Shown one piece after another: positions 25,240 through 38,049 of a DNA stretch of 64,000 nt. Origin of the DNA: Prostheceraeus crozeri. Lineage: Eukaryota > Platyhelminthes > Polycladida > Euryleptidae. The DNA lies in the NCBI GenBank assembly GCA_907163375.1, contig CAJQUW010004464.1:118269-182268 (forward strand), read 5' to 3'. Under the pieces are notes generated by a model, which saw only the letters and a list, made by a program, of their open reading frames with translations, did no database searches and was not told the DNA's origin. The stretch's first letter is position 1. Each line of letters begins with the position of its first letter. Position numbers and translations under genes: made by a program.

Positions 25240-25715
25240 ATTTTTTCTCGATTTCTATGTTCCCACCTCACTAAACTGTGCCACTTGGTGAGAAAGTAAT
25301 CTAGTAAAGTTTCAGAAGCATTGGCCATCGTTAAATGGTGCCTCAAGGTCATCCAATCTTTTCTATGAAAATGAGTACGTATTAAGCTTATGACCAAAAA
25401 AAATTTTTCTCAGTTTCTATGTTCCCACCTCACCAAAATGTGCCACTTGGTGAGAAAGTAATCTAGTAAAGTTTCAGAAGCATTGGCCATCGTTAAGTGG
25501 TGCCTCAAGGTCATCCAATCTTTTCTATGAAAATGAGTACGGTATTAAGCTTATGACCAAAAAAATTTTTCTCGATTTCTATGTTCCAACCTCACCAAAA
25601 TGTGCCACTTGGTGAGAAAGTAATCTAGTAAAGTTTTCAGAAGCATTGGTCATCGTTAAGTGGTGCCTCAAGGTCATCCAATCTTTTCTATGAAAATGAG
25701 TAGTAAAGCTTATCA
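25240..25715. repeat. 162-bp subterminal tandem repeat, three copies
   Basis: TTCTATGTTCC recurs at 25253, 25415 and 25577. The copies are over 90% alike by eye. The position just inside the left end of the hAT-type element suggests subterminal transposase-binding repeats. Confidence 0.93.
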
Positions 25716-25804
25716 AATGGCAATTTTGTGCTATATTTCAACAAAAAGAAACAACAGTTCTTGTAACAGGCACTCTATCGCTTCACTCTCAGTCTATGCT
25801 TAAT

Positions 25805-27258
25805 TCATTGGTACTCCGCCTTTGTTTGGCTTAGCTTGGCTTCCCTTTGCGCTTCCACCACTTGCAGGAGGTACTGGCGCTGTTGCTCATCTCGAGTGAC
25901 CTGCAAAATATAAACCAACATATTTTGGATGGGAGAAGACTCAGTGAAACTCAATCATTACTAACCTTCCTCGCAAAGTCTTCGATGAGCTTTGCAGAGC
26001 GCTCCGCAGAATCATTCACGCACTGAAGCCCTTTGGCAACATTAGCCATCCGCTGAAATTCTTGGTGCTGAGACCACTCTAGCACATGCTTACGCAGCCA
26101 GTCCCCGCTGAAGCCCAGAAGTTGGAATGGGGTCCAGCTCCTACCACTCATGAAGTCAACTAGACGGGTATCCATCGTGATGACTGTCGGGAAAATAGGC
26201 TTCCCCTTCCGCAAGTTGGGCGGATGCTGCAGTATCTTGGCCGCAGCGTCCTCCCTGTCTCCAATGCTGAAGGAGTCAGAGAACAGCCCGAAAACAGCTA
26301 GTTCCGGAGTAAGGTACCACAAATGCCTGCCAAAGGCATCTCTGCCCGCACCTCCAACATCTGGATCCACATAGCAATATCTAATTACATGTAGATCTTT
26401 CTGCAGCGCGAGATCTACAGCCGCTGTCTCGACTGTCAGCGGAGATCGGAGCCAGGGCACTATGTAGAGCATAGCCACAAACTGCATGAAGCGGTGAAGT
26501 TTTGCTACGAATTCCGTCGAGTAATTAAGCTGCCTGCTGAAGAGAAGCATTTTCCCGTAGTAAAGGATATTCGCCATCCAGCAAGCATGATGGAAGGCAC
26601 CTGGCTTCCTGAATTTTATTTTCAGATCTCTGCCACCAAGAAGTGAATATGCGATTTCTGCCGCTTCCTTGTAGTCCTCACGTAGCCATTGGTTAGTGTT
26701 GGTCAACAATGCCCTTAACTGATCCAGAACAGACGTTTGCCGAATAGCCATCCAACCTTCACGTATCTCCAAAGTTGACCAGCTTGCTTTGTTGAGGGTG
26801 GGCCAGATGTCTTTGAAGTCTTTGAAATCTCTGTTGGAGGGTCCGGTAGTTTTCCCGAACACTGTTGCTCCAACCTGGCGTAACAGAAGCTCCAGGACAT
26901 GATGACGGCAAGACAGCCACATGAGCTTCCTATTGAGCATCCGCTCCAAGATCACGCAAGTCCTTACATGTTTTCCAGTGTTACTAGCAGTTGTGTCAAA
27001 GGAGAGAGCAACAAGACCATCTTCCAGCTGCCAGTCTTGTACCGCATGATGCACAATAGCTGCTTGGTTTGCACCGCTCGATGAGTCCACCGTGGGAATC
27101 TCCAGCAGCTTCGCCCCTCCTTCCGCGCTCATCTTCAAGAGCCTCACACTCCTTTGATCTTCGAGAAATTCACGATCTTCCTCTATTTTGACGATTTCTT
27201 GCAGCCGGTGATGGGAGATGTCGAAGAGCTTGTCTAGACCATGCCGGAATCGCTCCCC
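25805..27258 (-). CDS. hAT-like transposase, catalytic and C-terminal part
   Basis: The open frame from about 27258 to 25966 is joined through a 65-bp intron (25901-25965; donor AAG/GTTAGT, acceptor TTTTGCAG) to a last exon at 25805-25900 of 31 codons plus TGA. The phase fits exactly; unspliced, it ends four codons into the intron. An N-terminal helical segment (LDKLFDISHHRLQEI, EDREFLEDQRS) is followed by the RNase-H-like core with LSFDTTASNTG (catalytic Asp) and LSCRHHVLELLL, corresponding to the hAT CxxH motif. Remembered relatives are uncharacterised transposon-derived proteins of insects and cnidarians, which have about 100 more residues before the core, so an internal deletion near EGGAKLL is possible. 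The 5' end is cut by the nested insertion. Confidence 0.75.
25901..25965 (-). other. intron in the hAT-like transposase gene
   Basis: GTTAGT donor and TTTATATTTTGCAG acceptor, 65 bp, phase 0. Splicing replaces four codons and a stop by a charged 31-residue tail beginning VTRDEQQRQYLLQ, which fits the expected end of this protein family. Confidence 0.8.
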
Positions 27259-29940
27259 ATTAGATCGCCCACCCGCGTAACGAATTCGTAACGAAGCTGG
27301 GTAGCGGGAAAACTTCGTGAAGCATGAAATGACTTGAGACGCATTCTGTGCTCACTAGGGCTACTTCCTTCGAAAGCAGGTTGACACTGAAGTGGTTTTA
27401 ACCATTTTAAAACAAAAAAAATTGGTCGGGCAGAGGTCGGAATTATAATGGGATAACGGTGGTCGCCGGATTGAGTTCGGGCACCCGGCTATTGCTGTAC
27501 ACACGAAGCATTCCCGTCCACATAAAATTTTCAGTTATTATTTGAATACCAACTGAAAATTTTGAGAAAATATGCATTTCTCTCTACAATTTGTACATTT
27601 TCAGGAATATGCTGCAAGCGGTAATTTAATTAGCCGTGGCTTGTACCCATTGTCGTTGCTAAATGATTGAAATGCTGCAATTAAATCAAGAATTACTATT
27701 ACAAAATTTCCGCTGTTTTTCAGTCCTTTTACATCATGTCACAGATAAATGGCATCTCACATTGTGGTCTCATCACAGTGGTGCGACAGACGCTTTGTAG
27801 AGCTGCAAAAGGATGCGGTTCATATGAATGTTTGGTGTTAATTCTTCGCATAATTTGTAGCCGAACCTAAAATTTTCCGCAATTCTGAATCATTGCCAAT
27901 TTAGGCAATATAACCGCTGACCGAAGCACTTCTTGGCTAGGACACTTAATCTTATCAAGGAGTTGCATTGGCTTGAACTGGAATTGCATAATCATCTATG
28001 GGAACATCAACCTTCCACATTGTGGAAATCAATGCCTTCAACTACAAATGATTTTTGTCGTGCTTGAGTAATCAAAATCCGAGATATTATGCCATTATAA
28101 TTTATTCTTTAGTGCCGGCTAATGTTTTCTCGATCAATTCCAAGCTCTAAAGTCGTGTGAAAATTGTCAAAATAGATTTCTTTTGTGTAATACAATTAAA
28201 TCAGCTGTGACAGTTCGAATTCAATTACTTTGGTCATTAAAAGAAAAATAGATAAATAATATAATTGATAAAAGTGGCAATTTTTGTCAAAAAATTGATG
28301 TTTTTTGATACAACGCAAAACATCTAAATAATTGGAAACTTCGTAGATCTGTTTTTCTCTCATTCATCAAAAATTATTCAAAATTGTAGCATAGTTTGTT
28401 ACACAGCTTTTCTCTGCGGCATCTGCTCAAGTACACTTGTTCGTTTCCTGGAATCTAATTCTTTAGCCGCCGAGGTTGAATTCCCGTGGCGAGGTAGAAT
28501 TTGATCATGAATATTGATGAACCTCTTCTCAATAGTCTTGCTCACAGAAAAGGTACTTACTCTATAGTCTTGCTTTTCTCTGTAACCCTCAGTTCAACAA
28601 AGTAATACCCAAAGATAGAATTACCCTTCCACAAAAATATAATGTTCTAGTGATGTAGGTGAATATACTTGCATCGTTGCATCTCAACACTGCTGAAGCA
28701 TTGCCTAAATGCTAATTCATTCATGAGTGGGCTATCGATGAAAAGCCTACATGATAAAACCAGAATAAAACTCTATCTGGTTATTTAAAATAATTTTGTT
28801 TAAACATATTCGGTTCCTCGGAGATACGAATTTAGGCAGACCACCGTTTTGTCGAGAGCAAGCATGCAGACCTGGAATCAAGTATTATTCGACTGAGATT
28901 TATTGCTGTATTTTCATCAATTGTCCGCTGTCACTTACTCCTTGGCGAATGTGAATGAATGCAAGTCATAAGTGGAAAGCAGATTTTTTCAATTCGGTGA
29001 GATTGATTCCTATATTGTCATCCACTATCTGCTGTCACTTACTCCTTGATAAATGTGTGACAGCATCAGTAAGTTACCTGTATGTCAAGTGTACAAAGTA
29101 GCACTCAGTATGGTTTGTGCTTGAGGTAGGCTATAGCATCTAATCAAGTGAGCTTTGTCTGTGCAAATTGTTGATAGCCGGTTCTAGATGAATAAGTGTT
29201 CTCCATTTCGTTCTAAACTTCCCACTTATTGCATGGAACTAGTTAGTGAGACTAATAGGAACCGCCTGAAAATGATTGTCTTCCAAAAGAGTATTTTCAT
29301 CAGGAGAATGAGTGTTTCTCCTATTCTTATTTTTCCTAGTTCATCAGTCTAGTCCAAACGCGCTCTACAAGTTTATTTTAATAGTCATTGTGTGATCCTT
29401 CAGTGGTGATACTTGCATATTTTCACACAAGGTGAATATTCATAATTGCTGAGTTTTCATGCTCTTCTCTCAAGCAGCTGCTTGAGTGGATAATATAGGC
29501 CTTACTAGCTGTAGCTCTGCATAAATCTTGACTATTTGATTGTGATCACGCTTTGAACTGTCACGATGACATTCAGAATAGTTGCAAGTGTGATTGAGTA
29601 GGCCAAGTATTAGTAGTCATCTTTGTAATATCTTTGTAAATAAAAAATTGTAAGTGGACACATAAGTAACTTGCGGTACCCACGCCTAACGCAAATTAGC
29701 ATAGAATCTGCAACTATTAAGGCCTATCTTTTATTTAGCCTAATCGAAGTCTATAGGTTTATCACTCGTTACTCATCTGGCATGTACATGATTGCAATTT
29801 CCATTTTATAAAATAATAGCGTGCAACCGAGATAGTAAAAAGGATGGAACTTAAAAGCCGGTTATCGAGAATTTTTCGGGATCTGACCGGTGTGGTAATT
29901 CCAACCAAAAAAATTACATGGAAATAGACAGTTATACCCA

Positions 29941-30491
29941 CAGTGAGGTTATCCGCACGCAACGTTTCGTGGAAATAAGTTGTAGACGCGTTTGTTCCGA
30001 CGCCAAATTGGTTGGGAAGACCTTAACTAAATACTGATAATTAAGATACATGGTCAATTATGCATATTTTCATGTTTTTGTGATTACCTATTCATTGATA
30101 ATGGGACTTTAGACTTTTCTATTAAATTTATCTACAGTGTAGTATAAATTGAGTGCTTTGTTAAAGAAAACGATCGTTATTCCAACGTAGCGTGCGAATT
30201 CCCTCACTATTGGTAATTTTTATCCGCACGCAACGTTGCGTGGAAATAAGTTGTAGACGCGTTTGTTCCGACGCCAAATTGGTTGGAAAGACCTTAACTA
30301 AATACTGATAATTAAGATATATGGTCAATTATGCATATTTTCATGTTTTTGTGATTACCTATTCATTGATAATGGGACTTTAGACTTTTCGATTAAATTC
30401 ATCTACAGTGTAGTATAAATTGAGTGCTTTGTTAACGAAAACGATCGTTATTCCAACGTAGCGTGCGAATTCCCTCACTATTGGTAATTGG
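29941..30491. repeat. 271-bp MITE-like unit in tandem duplicate
   Basis: Two copies (29951-30221 and 30222-30491) differ at only a handful of positions. The unit begins near GTGAGGTTATCCGCACGC and ends near GCGTGCGAATTCCCTCAC, which are inverted relatives of each other. It therefore looks like a small terminal-inverted-repeat element that was then tandemly duplicated. No coding content. Confidence 0.85.
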
Positions 30492-31199
30492 CTATTCATA
30501 CTTCATTTAGCGTCGGAAAACACCTGGACGAATCCAATTGTAAAAGTTCATCATAAAGCCATCTGTTTCTTCGAAATATCTGAAAATGAAAAGTCGCTGA
30601 CATAAGTCATCCGTGTAAGGGTGTTTCCTTAATTTCATAGCAAATTTGGAAGTCCATCGCTACAAGATTCGACAGGTTGACTTTTTTGACGAAAATCTCG
30701 CACGTTTTGAATTTTAGGATCATAGCTCACACAAATTTGAATAATAAATAAGAACTGACTGTATAGTGATATTTTTCGTTTGACTTGCAATTTATCGTTG
30801 CATGCAATATCAGTAAATTTAGTATAATAGATCACAATTATCATAGATGACAAAATACTTTGTTCTGGTTGCTTAATGTTTAAAATGTGTTTTCTGTCAA
30901 TGGCCATCTTTTGCAGCACATTAATAATCTACAAGCTTAACTTTCTCAGAGTCTAGCGATGTAGGTTTAGTTGGCTAAGAAATTCATAAATTGAAAGAAT
31001 GATGTAGGCCTGCGTAGGTTCTGTGTTATTGGATTACATTTTCAATTTAGGGATTCCTAGATACTTAAAGGATGCCATCAAATCAGATCATTTAGTAATA
31101 TTAGGATTATTTCGCAGTCGCCTTTTATTAATTCTTTGGGCCACCGCTAGCTGAGCTCGAAGATTCTGGCCTATCTTCTAGTAAATATTCTATACCTAG

Positions 31200-32850
31200 G
31201 TTCAGGATTCACCAAAAACTAACTGAAATAGTTGGACGACAGCAATCAATTAACTGGAATCATCGTATGTCAGCAATCAACTAATTGGATTTTTTAATCA
31301 CAATTTGATTAGATTAATTCTTGATTTTAATTTTCGACTTAGATAAAAACATGTGCTACACCTATTTAGGCTGCATAAATTGGCAGATTGTGCAAGTCGT
31401 AAACTTGCATACTGCCAATTTGGGCGGTGACTTTCTGCATGAAATACATGTTGCTACATTCTTAGTCGGAGTGACTATTCAAACTAGAGAAGAAGAAGTC
31501 GCGTGCCTAGATTGACATAAATTTAAGATTTAATGACATAATATAAGATAGGTAGACTAATAATCTTAATCACTGAATGTGTTATGCTTTTCCTATGGTG
31601 GTGAGTGTAGGCGGTTTTGCAAGTTAGCATTCAACTAAATAACTTCATTACAGATCAATCAATTGATAGCAATTATTGACAGACTGCAATCAATCAATTG
31701 CAATTTTTTCTGTAACAACAATTAATTAATTGGAATCTTTGGGTTACAGCGATCATTGTGACCAATAAATTGCAATGCAATTATTTTTTGGTTTCCAGGC
31801 TGTACTTCAATTTTTTATGATTAGATAGGACACTGACGCCAAAACCGAACAGATTCATAGCATAGTCGTAATTGATAGTTGCACTTCTATCTTAAACATG
31901 AAGGTGTTCAGATGATCTTTGAAGTATATATTTGTGAATTTATTTGAATCAATTGATAAAAGCTTGTAATACAGTGCACGGTTATGAAGCCCATAATCAT
32001 GTGGCTACATTGCGATGCAAGATAGCGCCACAATGTCGCAAGACGAAGGATAATTGAGATGGAGTTCATACGGTACTGGAACACAACCTGGGGTTGGAAA
32101 AAAATTATTAGCAATTTAATTGGTCTCATTTTTTTGCTGAGAATCAATTGACTCAATTGGATCACATGAGCAATCAATTAGTTGACAATAATTGCAATAA
32201 TTTTTTATCATTGCCAGATCTAGGTTGATCTTTCCGCTGTTGACTGACACTTGATTGATTAACACTTAGAACGTTAGTTACACAACACACAGGTCTACGA
32301 AAGTGCATTAAAACACTATAGAATAGAATTTGCAATCACAAGTATGTATTTTCTGCACCACTATGCTCGTTGAACTAATTTGCATGATACAACATGAAAA
32401 TTTTCTCATAGCAATATCAAGCAATGACTGATAATTAACATTTATTATATTTTTATAATAATATATAAGCGCAATATTTTTTGGTTCAAACACCGTCACT
32501 CTGACCATCGTGACCTTAATTGAATTTTATCTAAGAGAAAATACGAAGTATTTATATTTACTAGTTAGAGACTTTTAAATTAAAGTTTAAATGAATCGCA
32601 TTAGGCTAACATCAAACATTTCTTCGTTTCAAAAACGAGTTTATCTACAGAATATCACATCATCGACTGTGTAGAGCTATTCATTATACATCATAACTTG
32701 CAGTAATCGTTCAATAAATCGCTTTTTTGCTTGTGAATAATTGCAATTAATTGGAATAATTGGCAGCTGATCCAATCAATTAATTGAATTGAAGATAGTT
32801 TATCAATCAACTAATTGCAATTAATTTCAATAAATTAATTTTCTTTTCCT
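31200..32850. repeat. region of dispersed CAATTAATTG-type motifs
   Basis: Variants of CAATCAATTAATTGG recur on both strands near 31245, 31275, 31660, 31700, 31730, 32150, 32180, 32740, 32775 and 32815, without fixed spacing. No gene is seen. Confidence 0.5.
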
Positions 32851-33159
32851 TGCAGTGGACTACTTTTTGCATTGTTTATTAAGATATCATATTAAGATAA
32901 TTTCAAAAAAACAGGATAGGTGCCGCAGCTGCAGACTGATGATCAGTTAAACTGTTATGTCGGATTATATGTAGGCCTATGTTTCATCTCTGAAGGTTCT
33001 AGTGTTCTGATTGCATCCTTGATCGTTGTAGGCTTATGTATGCACGACTAAGGTTAAGTATAGCCTACGCATTACGTAATAATGATGACCAGGTATAACT
33101 TCATTGCAGTCTGATAATTCATGCAATATTGTTTTTTAATTAGTTGAAGTAAATTGTGG

Positions 33160-33360
33160 CCTGTAAGGTCAACGTCTACTCTACCTTACTTGGGGCTCCA
33201 CTGTGTTGACACAGAGTCAGACTTTGATCTGGCTGTGACCATTTGGTCCGGATGCCCTTTCTGACGACTTCCTATGACACTTTCGGTGCTCGATTTCTGG
33301 ACCGAAAGATCGCTAACCAAGCACCTAGCCTGCACTGTCACGTAGAACACCAATTTCCGA
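33160..33360. other. GC-richer island, possible retroposon fragment
   Basis: Compositionally distinct from its surroundings (for example CTGTGTTGACACAGAG and GGTCCGGATGCCC). No tRNA-like fold or open frame could be confirmed. Confidence 0.25.
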
Positions 33361-35892
33361 TTATAATCCCTGTACTAGTAAGAGAGGATTCTCTTTTAAT
33401 GACAACATGAGCGGTGTTTTGACATAGGAAAGATAAAGTAAAAAGCACAATTATCATTCAATAAATGGACATTGACCGTGCAGTTTCAAACTGCGTGAAT
33501 ATCTAATGTGTTAATTTATGTACGGTATCCCAAAATACTTCCCACCTGCTTAGTAAATCCTGATTATTAATATGTCCCTAACATGTTTTTATTAGCCATC
33601 TTGAGTATTTCATAGCATAATGCATGCAATTTCGAAGCAACAAATGTTAGTCAGAATCTTACCTGCAGTGGAGCATAACATGCGCATATTATTCTGAGAT
33701 GGAGGGGCACATTTTCTATCGAGCCATGTACTGCAATCTCATACAATGTCTTCAGCTGACTTCAGTGGCTTGACTGATTTCTCTGGTGCAATGATTCATG
33801 CTTTAGAACACCTGAACAACATTCATGTAGTCATTCGCTGTTCACTAATTCAGCAATGCATTTGTTCTATCTTCATTCGCTATTTTGATTAACATGCTTA
33901 AATTTTCAACACATCGATTTTGCAACATATCGATTTTATGCAGCATTCCATCGAAGTGTTTTGCTCTGTGACATCAATAAGGTATAGTCATGTAGAACTC
34001 TATGGGCATATTGTGGTCTCATCTCTCAGATTTTGTAATGACTAATCGGTCTTATGGCTTGTTGTCACTTCCACACGCATGTCAGATACACTAATTAGAG
34101 CCTATCTTTCGAGTGCGGTCGGGGTACAGAGTTCGGATTGATAGATATCTATGTCATCTTGAGCTGACATGAGACATTTCCAGCATGTATTCATAACGGA
34201 TACAAATTCAAAGCAGTCATCTGTGAATGTGTTACACAGTGTTGTTATGCAGTATGCAAATCTAACTGTATGGACTCATCAGAGGGAAAGCTTTCAATAG
34301 GCCTATTCAATATTTAATTACATTGGACGTGCGCTGTACCGACATGAAACAGCATCTCTCATTAACGCTACATCATCATACCAGTGAATTCTAACTGAAT
34401 TGTGGACGATTAGTCATGAAATGCCCAACGAGCTGTACAGAAAATTCTTGATAAGCTGGTGAGCAACTGGTCTTTTATTGCATGAGCCTTAGTGTCTTGT
34501 CTGAACCTGAAAGATAATTCATTCACAACAATTAGAATAATTTCATAAATAACGCACGAACGTTCTGAAACATTATAGTAGTCCCTTCTATATAATAAGT
34601 AAAAGCAATTTAAATAATTAATTTAATGGCAGTCCCTCTTTCGACGCTAGATGGACTAGTGTTTGAATATTTGAAAAGTGATAAATATTTCATACTATTT
34701 TGGCATGGTATGGTGCAATTTTCATAGATAGAATCGCATTGCTTCATGATGAGAAATGAAGATTGTGTGTCAGAACGTACGTGCGTTATTTACGGAATTG
34801 CCCATTATCAATTTATGAAGATCAATGACATGTCCAACCATAAAGATGAAATCACAAAATCACCTGTAGAATCGTTCATAGGCATGTTGGAATATCACTC
34901 ATCGTTTGCAATGGATTATGATGATCAATCATGAAAAATGCAAACAAGAATCATAAGTCTGCAGTCATCTTGAGGCTGATTTACTTTCAATATTCAAATT
35001 TCTTCATTGATATGGATATTATTCTATGAAGGGAAAGTAAACTGCATTCTCCTGAAATGCTTCATGCATAAAATTTTAGCTATTGAATCTAGCTATCTGG
35101 CTGACGTTAGGTGTACAAACCCTGATTAACCGGCGATTTTGGGGAAATATTGTAATGTGCTGATGCAGATGTAAACAAAATCAATTTGTCTAGTCTGCAG
35201 GGAAGGCAGCAGCATCCTCGTGACGTCAGTTCATTCCTATTCCTTATAGAAGTTCGGAGAAGAGCCAAGTGAGATGATGTATTGTAGTTAAAAAAATATC
35301 TTTGTCACTGCGAGTGACTAATGCAAGTGCGCTGTAAACAACAAATATCCGTTAAAATTAACAGCTAAAATTACTTTCACGGCTGTTTTTACACTCCGAA
35401 CAGAAAATATCCGTAGAGACGCTCTATCTGATACTAGCGGATTTTAATTGATATCATCAAATTGTGACTCATCATTTTCAAGTTTCTTACGAATATTTTC
35501 TGTTAAGTTTATATATTATCAAAATTATTATTATTATAAGTTTATATATATTACTGTAACTGCTGTTTTAGTGGTGTGCAGTTTACAGTGAGACCTACAT
35601 CAGTAAAGCTGTACGGTGCACACTTCCCGTATTTAGTAGATACAAATAATTCATCGCATTATTATTTTTTCTTCATAAAAGATGATTTGATAGGGATTGT
35701 AGTGCTTTTCATATTAAGTTCGCTTTTATCATGGCTTGTATTAAGTTCTTGAAATGTGTTAATGATCCGATTGAAACAAGCTTAATGTAAAAGGTATTAT
35801 GCAGGCTTCACGGGGATGCTGCTTCTTCTACTGTTAACTGGTTAGTTTATATACTTCATCAGCGACATCATCAATGATCAAGCGTTGGATCG

Positions 35893-36292
35893 CAAAGCAT
35901 CTGCACGCATACTTTCGGCCGAGATAGATTTTGTTACGTTTGTTTAAATTTGGGCATCTAACATTATAGGAGAGATCAGTCTTTATATGCGCCTCTTACC
36001 TCAATTCATTAGTTCTTACATAAGACAGTTTCAAAATGAAGTTTTAACCTAAATCACACTTGTCTACAGTTCGTTCAGAAAACAGAAGCCAAGTTCATTG
36101 GAAAGCAAACTGTAGACAAGTGTGATTTAGGTTAAAATTTCATTTCGAAACTGTCTTATATAACAACTAATGAATTGAGGTAAGAGGCGCATATAAAGAC
36201 ATAAGTAACAATCTCTCCTATAATGTTAGATGCCAAAATTTAAACAAACGTGATAAAATCTATCTAGGCCTAAAGTATGCGTGCAGATGCTT
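35893..36292. repeat. large foldback element
   Basis: Arms of about 185 bp (35893-36077 and 36108-36292), nearly perfect inverted copies separated by about 30 bp. Shared blocks include AAGCATCTGCACGCATACTT, TAACATTATAGGAGAGAT and ACACTTGTCTACAGT. Non-coding, probably a foldback MITE. Confidence 0.9.
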
Positions 36293-36834
36293 CTCGACAT
36301 GATTGACGCATTGCTTGTTATTTTAGGTCTACAGAAGCTCTGATTAATCCATACATTCACTTAAATGTTAATCTCATTATTATTTTGCATGCTATTTATA
36401 ATTGATGCTGGCATAGTAAATACTGCTTAATATAATTTACAGATTTTGTTTCATTTGTGCTTTTATATATAATACATCATGTAATTCTTGCATGGATGCA
36501 TCCTATACATATCCTTGCTTTTTGCGATCGTATGAATCCAGCGTGAAATGTCAATGAAAAATATTTCTTTTTTCAGAGACAATTTGATTCTCTCATTTCC
36601 GGATAAGATTGGGATATCAAACCAAGTAGGCCTATACATGAATTCTGCGTGGAACTGTTTGCAAGTGTGAAGGCAATTAGTGCACAAGGAATGGTTAAGT
36701 GTTACCGAACTGCTGTCAAACTTTCCAGGTACTGTTATTTTTTATCCCTGGCAGTGTGTATACTGTGGTACGTGGCTATAATTTCATGAAGAATAAACCT
36801 ATTATTTGACGTTTGACTTTTCTCTTTAAGTAGG

Positions 36835-36938
36835 ATCCGCCCTGTTGCTTGTAAAAACGGGCTTTCATTTAATCTCCAGCTAAAATACAGAGCACTGGAG
36901 ATTGAATGAAAGCCCGTAAATCAAGCAGCAGGGCGGAT
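36835..36938. repeat. hairpin, about 45-bp arms
   Basis: ATCCGCCCTG...ATCTCCAG pairs with CTGGAGAT...GGGCGGAT around a loop of about 15 nt, with a few mismatches. It lies just inside the right end of the nested insertion. Confidence 0.88.
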
Positions 36939-37055
36939 TTTTTTTTTGGAACCTCCTTCGGGTACACGAGCTCGTACCGGTTACGTGACGGTAGGAACGA
37001 CCCGTTTACCGGGCCGAGTTCGTGTAACGAACACGTACCGGAGGCGGGCGATCTA

Positions 37056-37385
37056 ACGGGTCTTCCCGCTTCTACTGAGTGTCAGTTCTTCTGATGTGAT
37101 TCTTTTCACCTCTCGCAGCCTCTCGTAAAGCTTCGATATAGATGTGGTGATGTGCTTATGCTCACGTGTTGGAAGGTGAGCCTTCTCCCAAAGCCTAATA
37201 ACGTCGTAGGCGGTCTCTCAGGCACTTTCTGCGAGGGAAACACCGTTGCTGATCCGCCCCATGAGCTGCTGCAAAGTTTCTTTTGTTATGGGGAGTGTGG
37301 TCTGTGGCAGCACGAAATTCCCTCGAAGCTCCACCAGGAACCGGTCGAATTCGGATGACTGACGCGAAATTCGATTTTTCGACAT
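37056..37385 (-). pseudogene. hAT-like transposase, N-terminal part, with premature stop
   Basis: From ATG at 37383-37385 the frame reads through FDRFLVELRGNFVLP, meets TGA at 37218-37220, and stays in frame afterwards with YDVIRLWEKAHLPT and KLYERLREVKR, until the inserted sequence adds a TAG at 37053. The segment 'IxLWEKAxLPT...L' is the N-terminal module I recall preceding the FDTTASNTG core in this family. With the part at 25.8-27.3 kb it forms one gene in the same orientation, split by the nested insertion. The single TGA makes it a pseudogene unless read through. Confidence 0.6.
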
Positions 37386-38040
37386 GTGGTCTGAGCTGCA
37401 CATGAAAATGTGTATGTCGAAGCAAGACTTCATTGGAGCGGATCGCGTGAAAATCAACTTGCGCTCTGTTTGACTAAAGGAGCAAGAAGAGAGAAGAACA
37501 TGTGGTTTCCATGGTGCAAAGATGAAATAAAGACATTGCTTCTAATTATGACTTCAAGAGTTCTGAAAACCTGCACTATCTCTACAGCCTGTGACTCACC
37601 AGCTAAACACCTTCCCACGTAGGTCTTTGAATCGATGTCAATCGAAATCTGCTCGCACTGAATGTATTCCTCAACAATGCACAGTCCCACGAAGCGGCGC
37701 TAACAAACTTGACAAGCTCGTCTTGTTTCACACGCAGACAAAGCGAAAATGTACAGATCAAAAACTTTGGAAGTTGTAGACTGTGAGCTCCAACGAAAAT
37801 TTGAAAAACAAAGATATCTGCTTCCTGCACAGATATCACTATGGTGACTCCTGTTATTTCAATGCACAACAGCGATCCAATGTCTTTATTGAGGACAGAT
37901 GAGTTATTTCCAAAACTTGGAAATGAAGAGATATACGAGCTTTAACTCTTGCTGGTAGAAATAATAATGGTAGCTTTTGGTGAAGTTGCAATTGGTTGCT
38001 AGTCGATTGGATATGCGGTCGACTATTGAAACAAAAGCCA
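37386..38040 (-). other. upstream region of the hAT gene, several short open frames
   Basis: Overlapping minus-strand frames (37454-37690 and 37603-37869) read somewhat protein-like but match no motif I know. They could be broken 5' exons or chance. The region is less A+T-rich than its surroundings. Confidence 0.25.
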
Positions 38041-38049
38041 GCCATGACC

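Larger units (their letters stand above)
27259..37055. mobile_element. nested insertion splitting the transposase gene
   Basis: It begins ATTAGATCGCCCACC (27259) and ends GGCGGGCGATCTAA (about 37056). The two ends are inverted copies of TTAGATCGCCC(A/G)CC with weaker similarity over about 50 bp (blocks TTCGT and CTGGG/CTCGG). The interruption is not GT-AG, so it is probably an insertion rather than an intron. I could not find a clear target duplication. No transposase frame is recognisable inside, so the type is unknown. It carries further repeats at 29.9-30.5, 35.9-36.3 and 36.8-36.9 kb. Confidence 0.5.

Noticed and set aside
27259..37056. Reading the 9.8-kb interruption as an ordinary intron of the transposase
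   Set aside because: The borders are not GT-AG at the point where coding stops and resumes, and they are inverted copies of each other. A cryptic donor slightly inside the exon cannot be fully excluded.
37454..37869. Upstream frames as further exons of the hAT transposase
   Set aside because: No splice sites or family motif could be matched; left as an unannotated upstream region.
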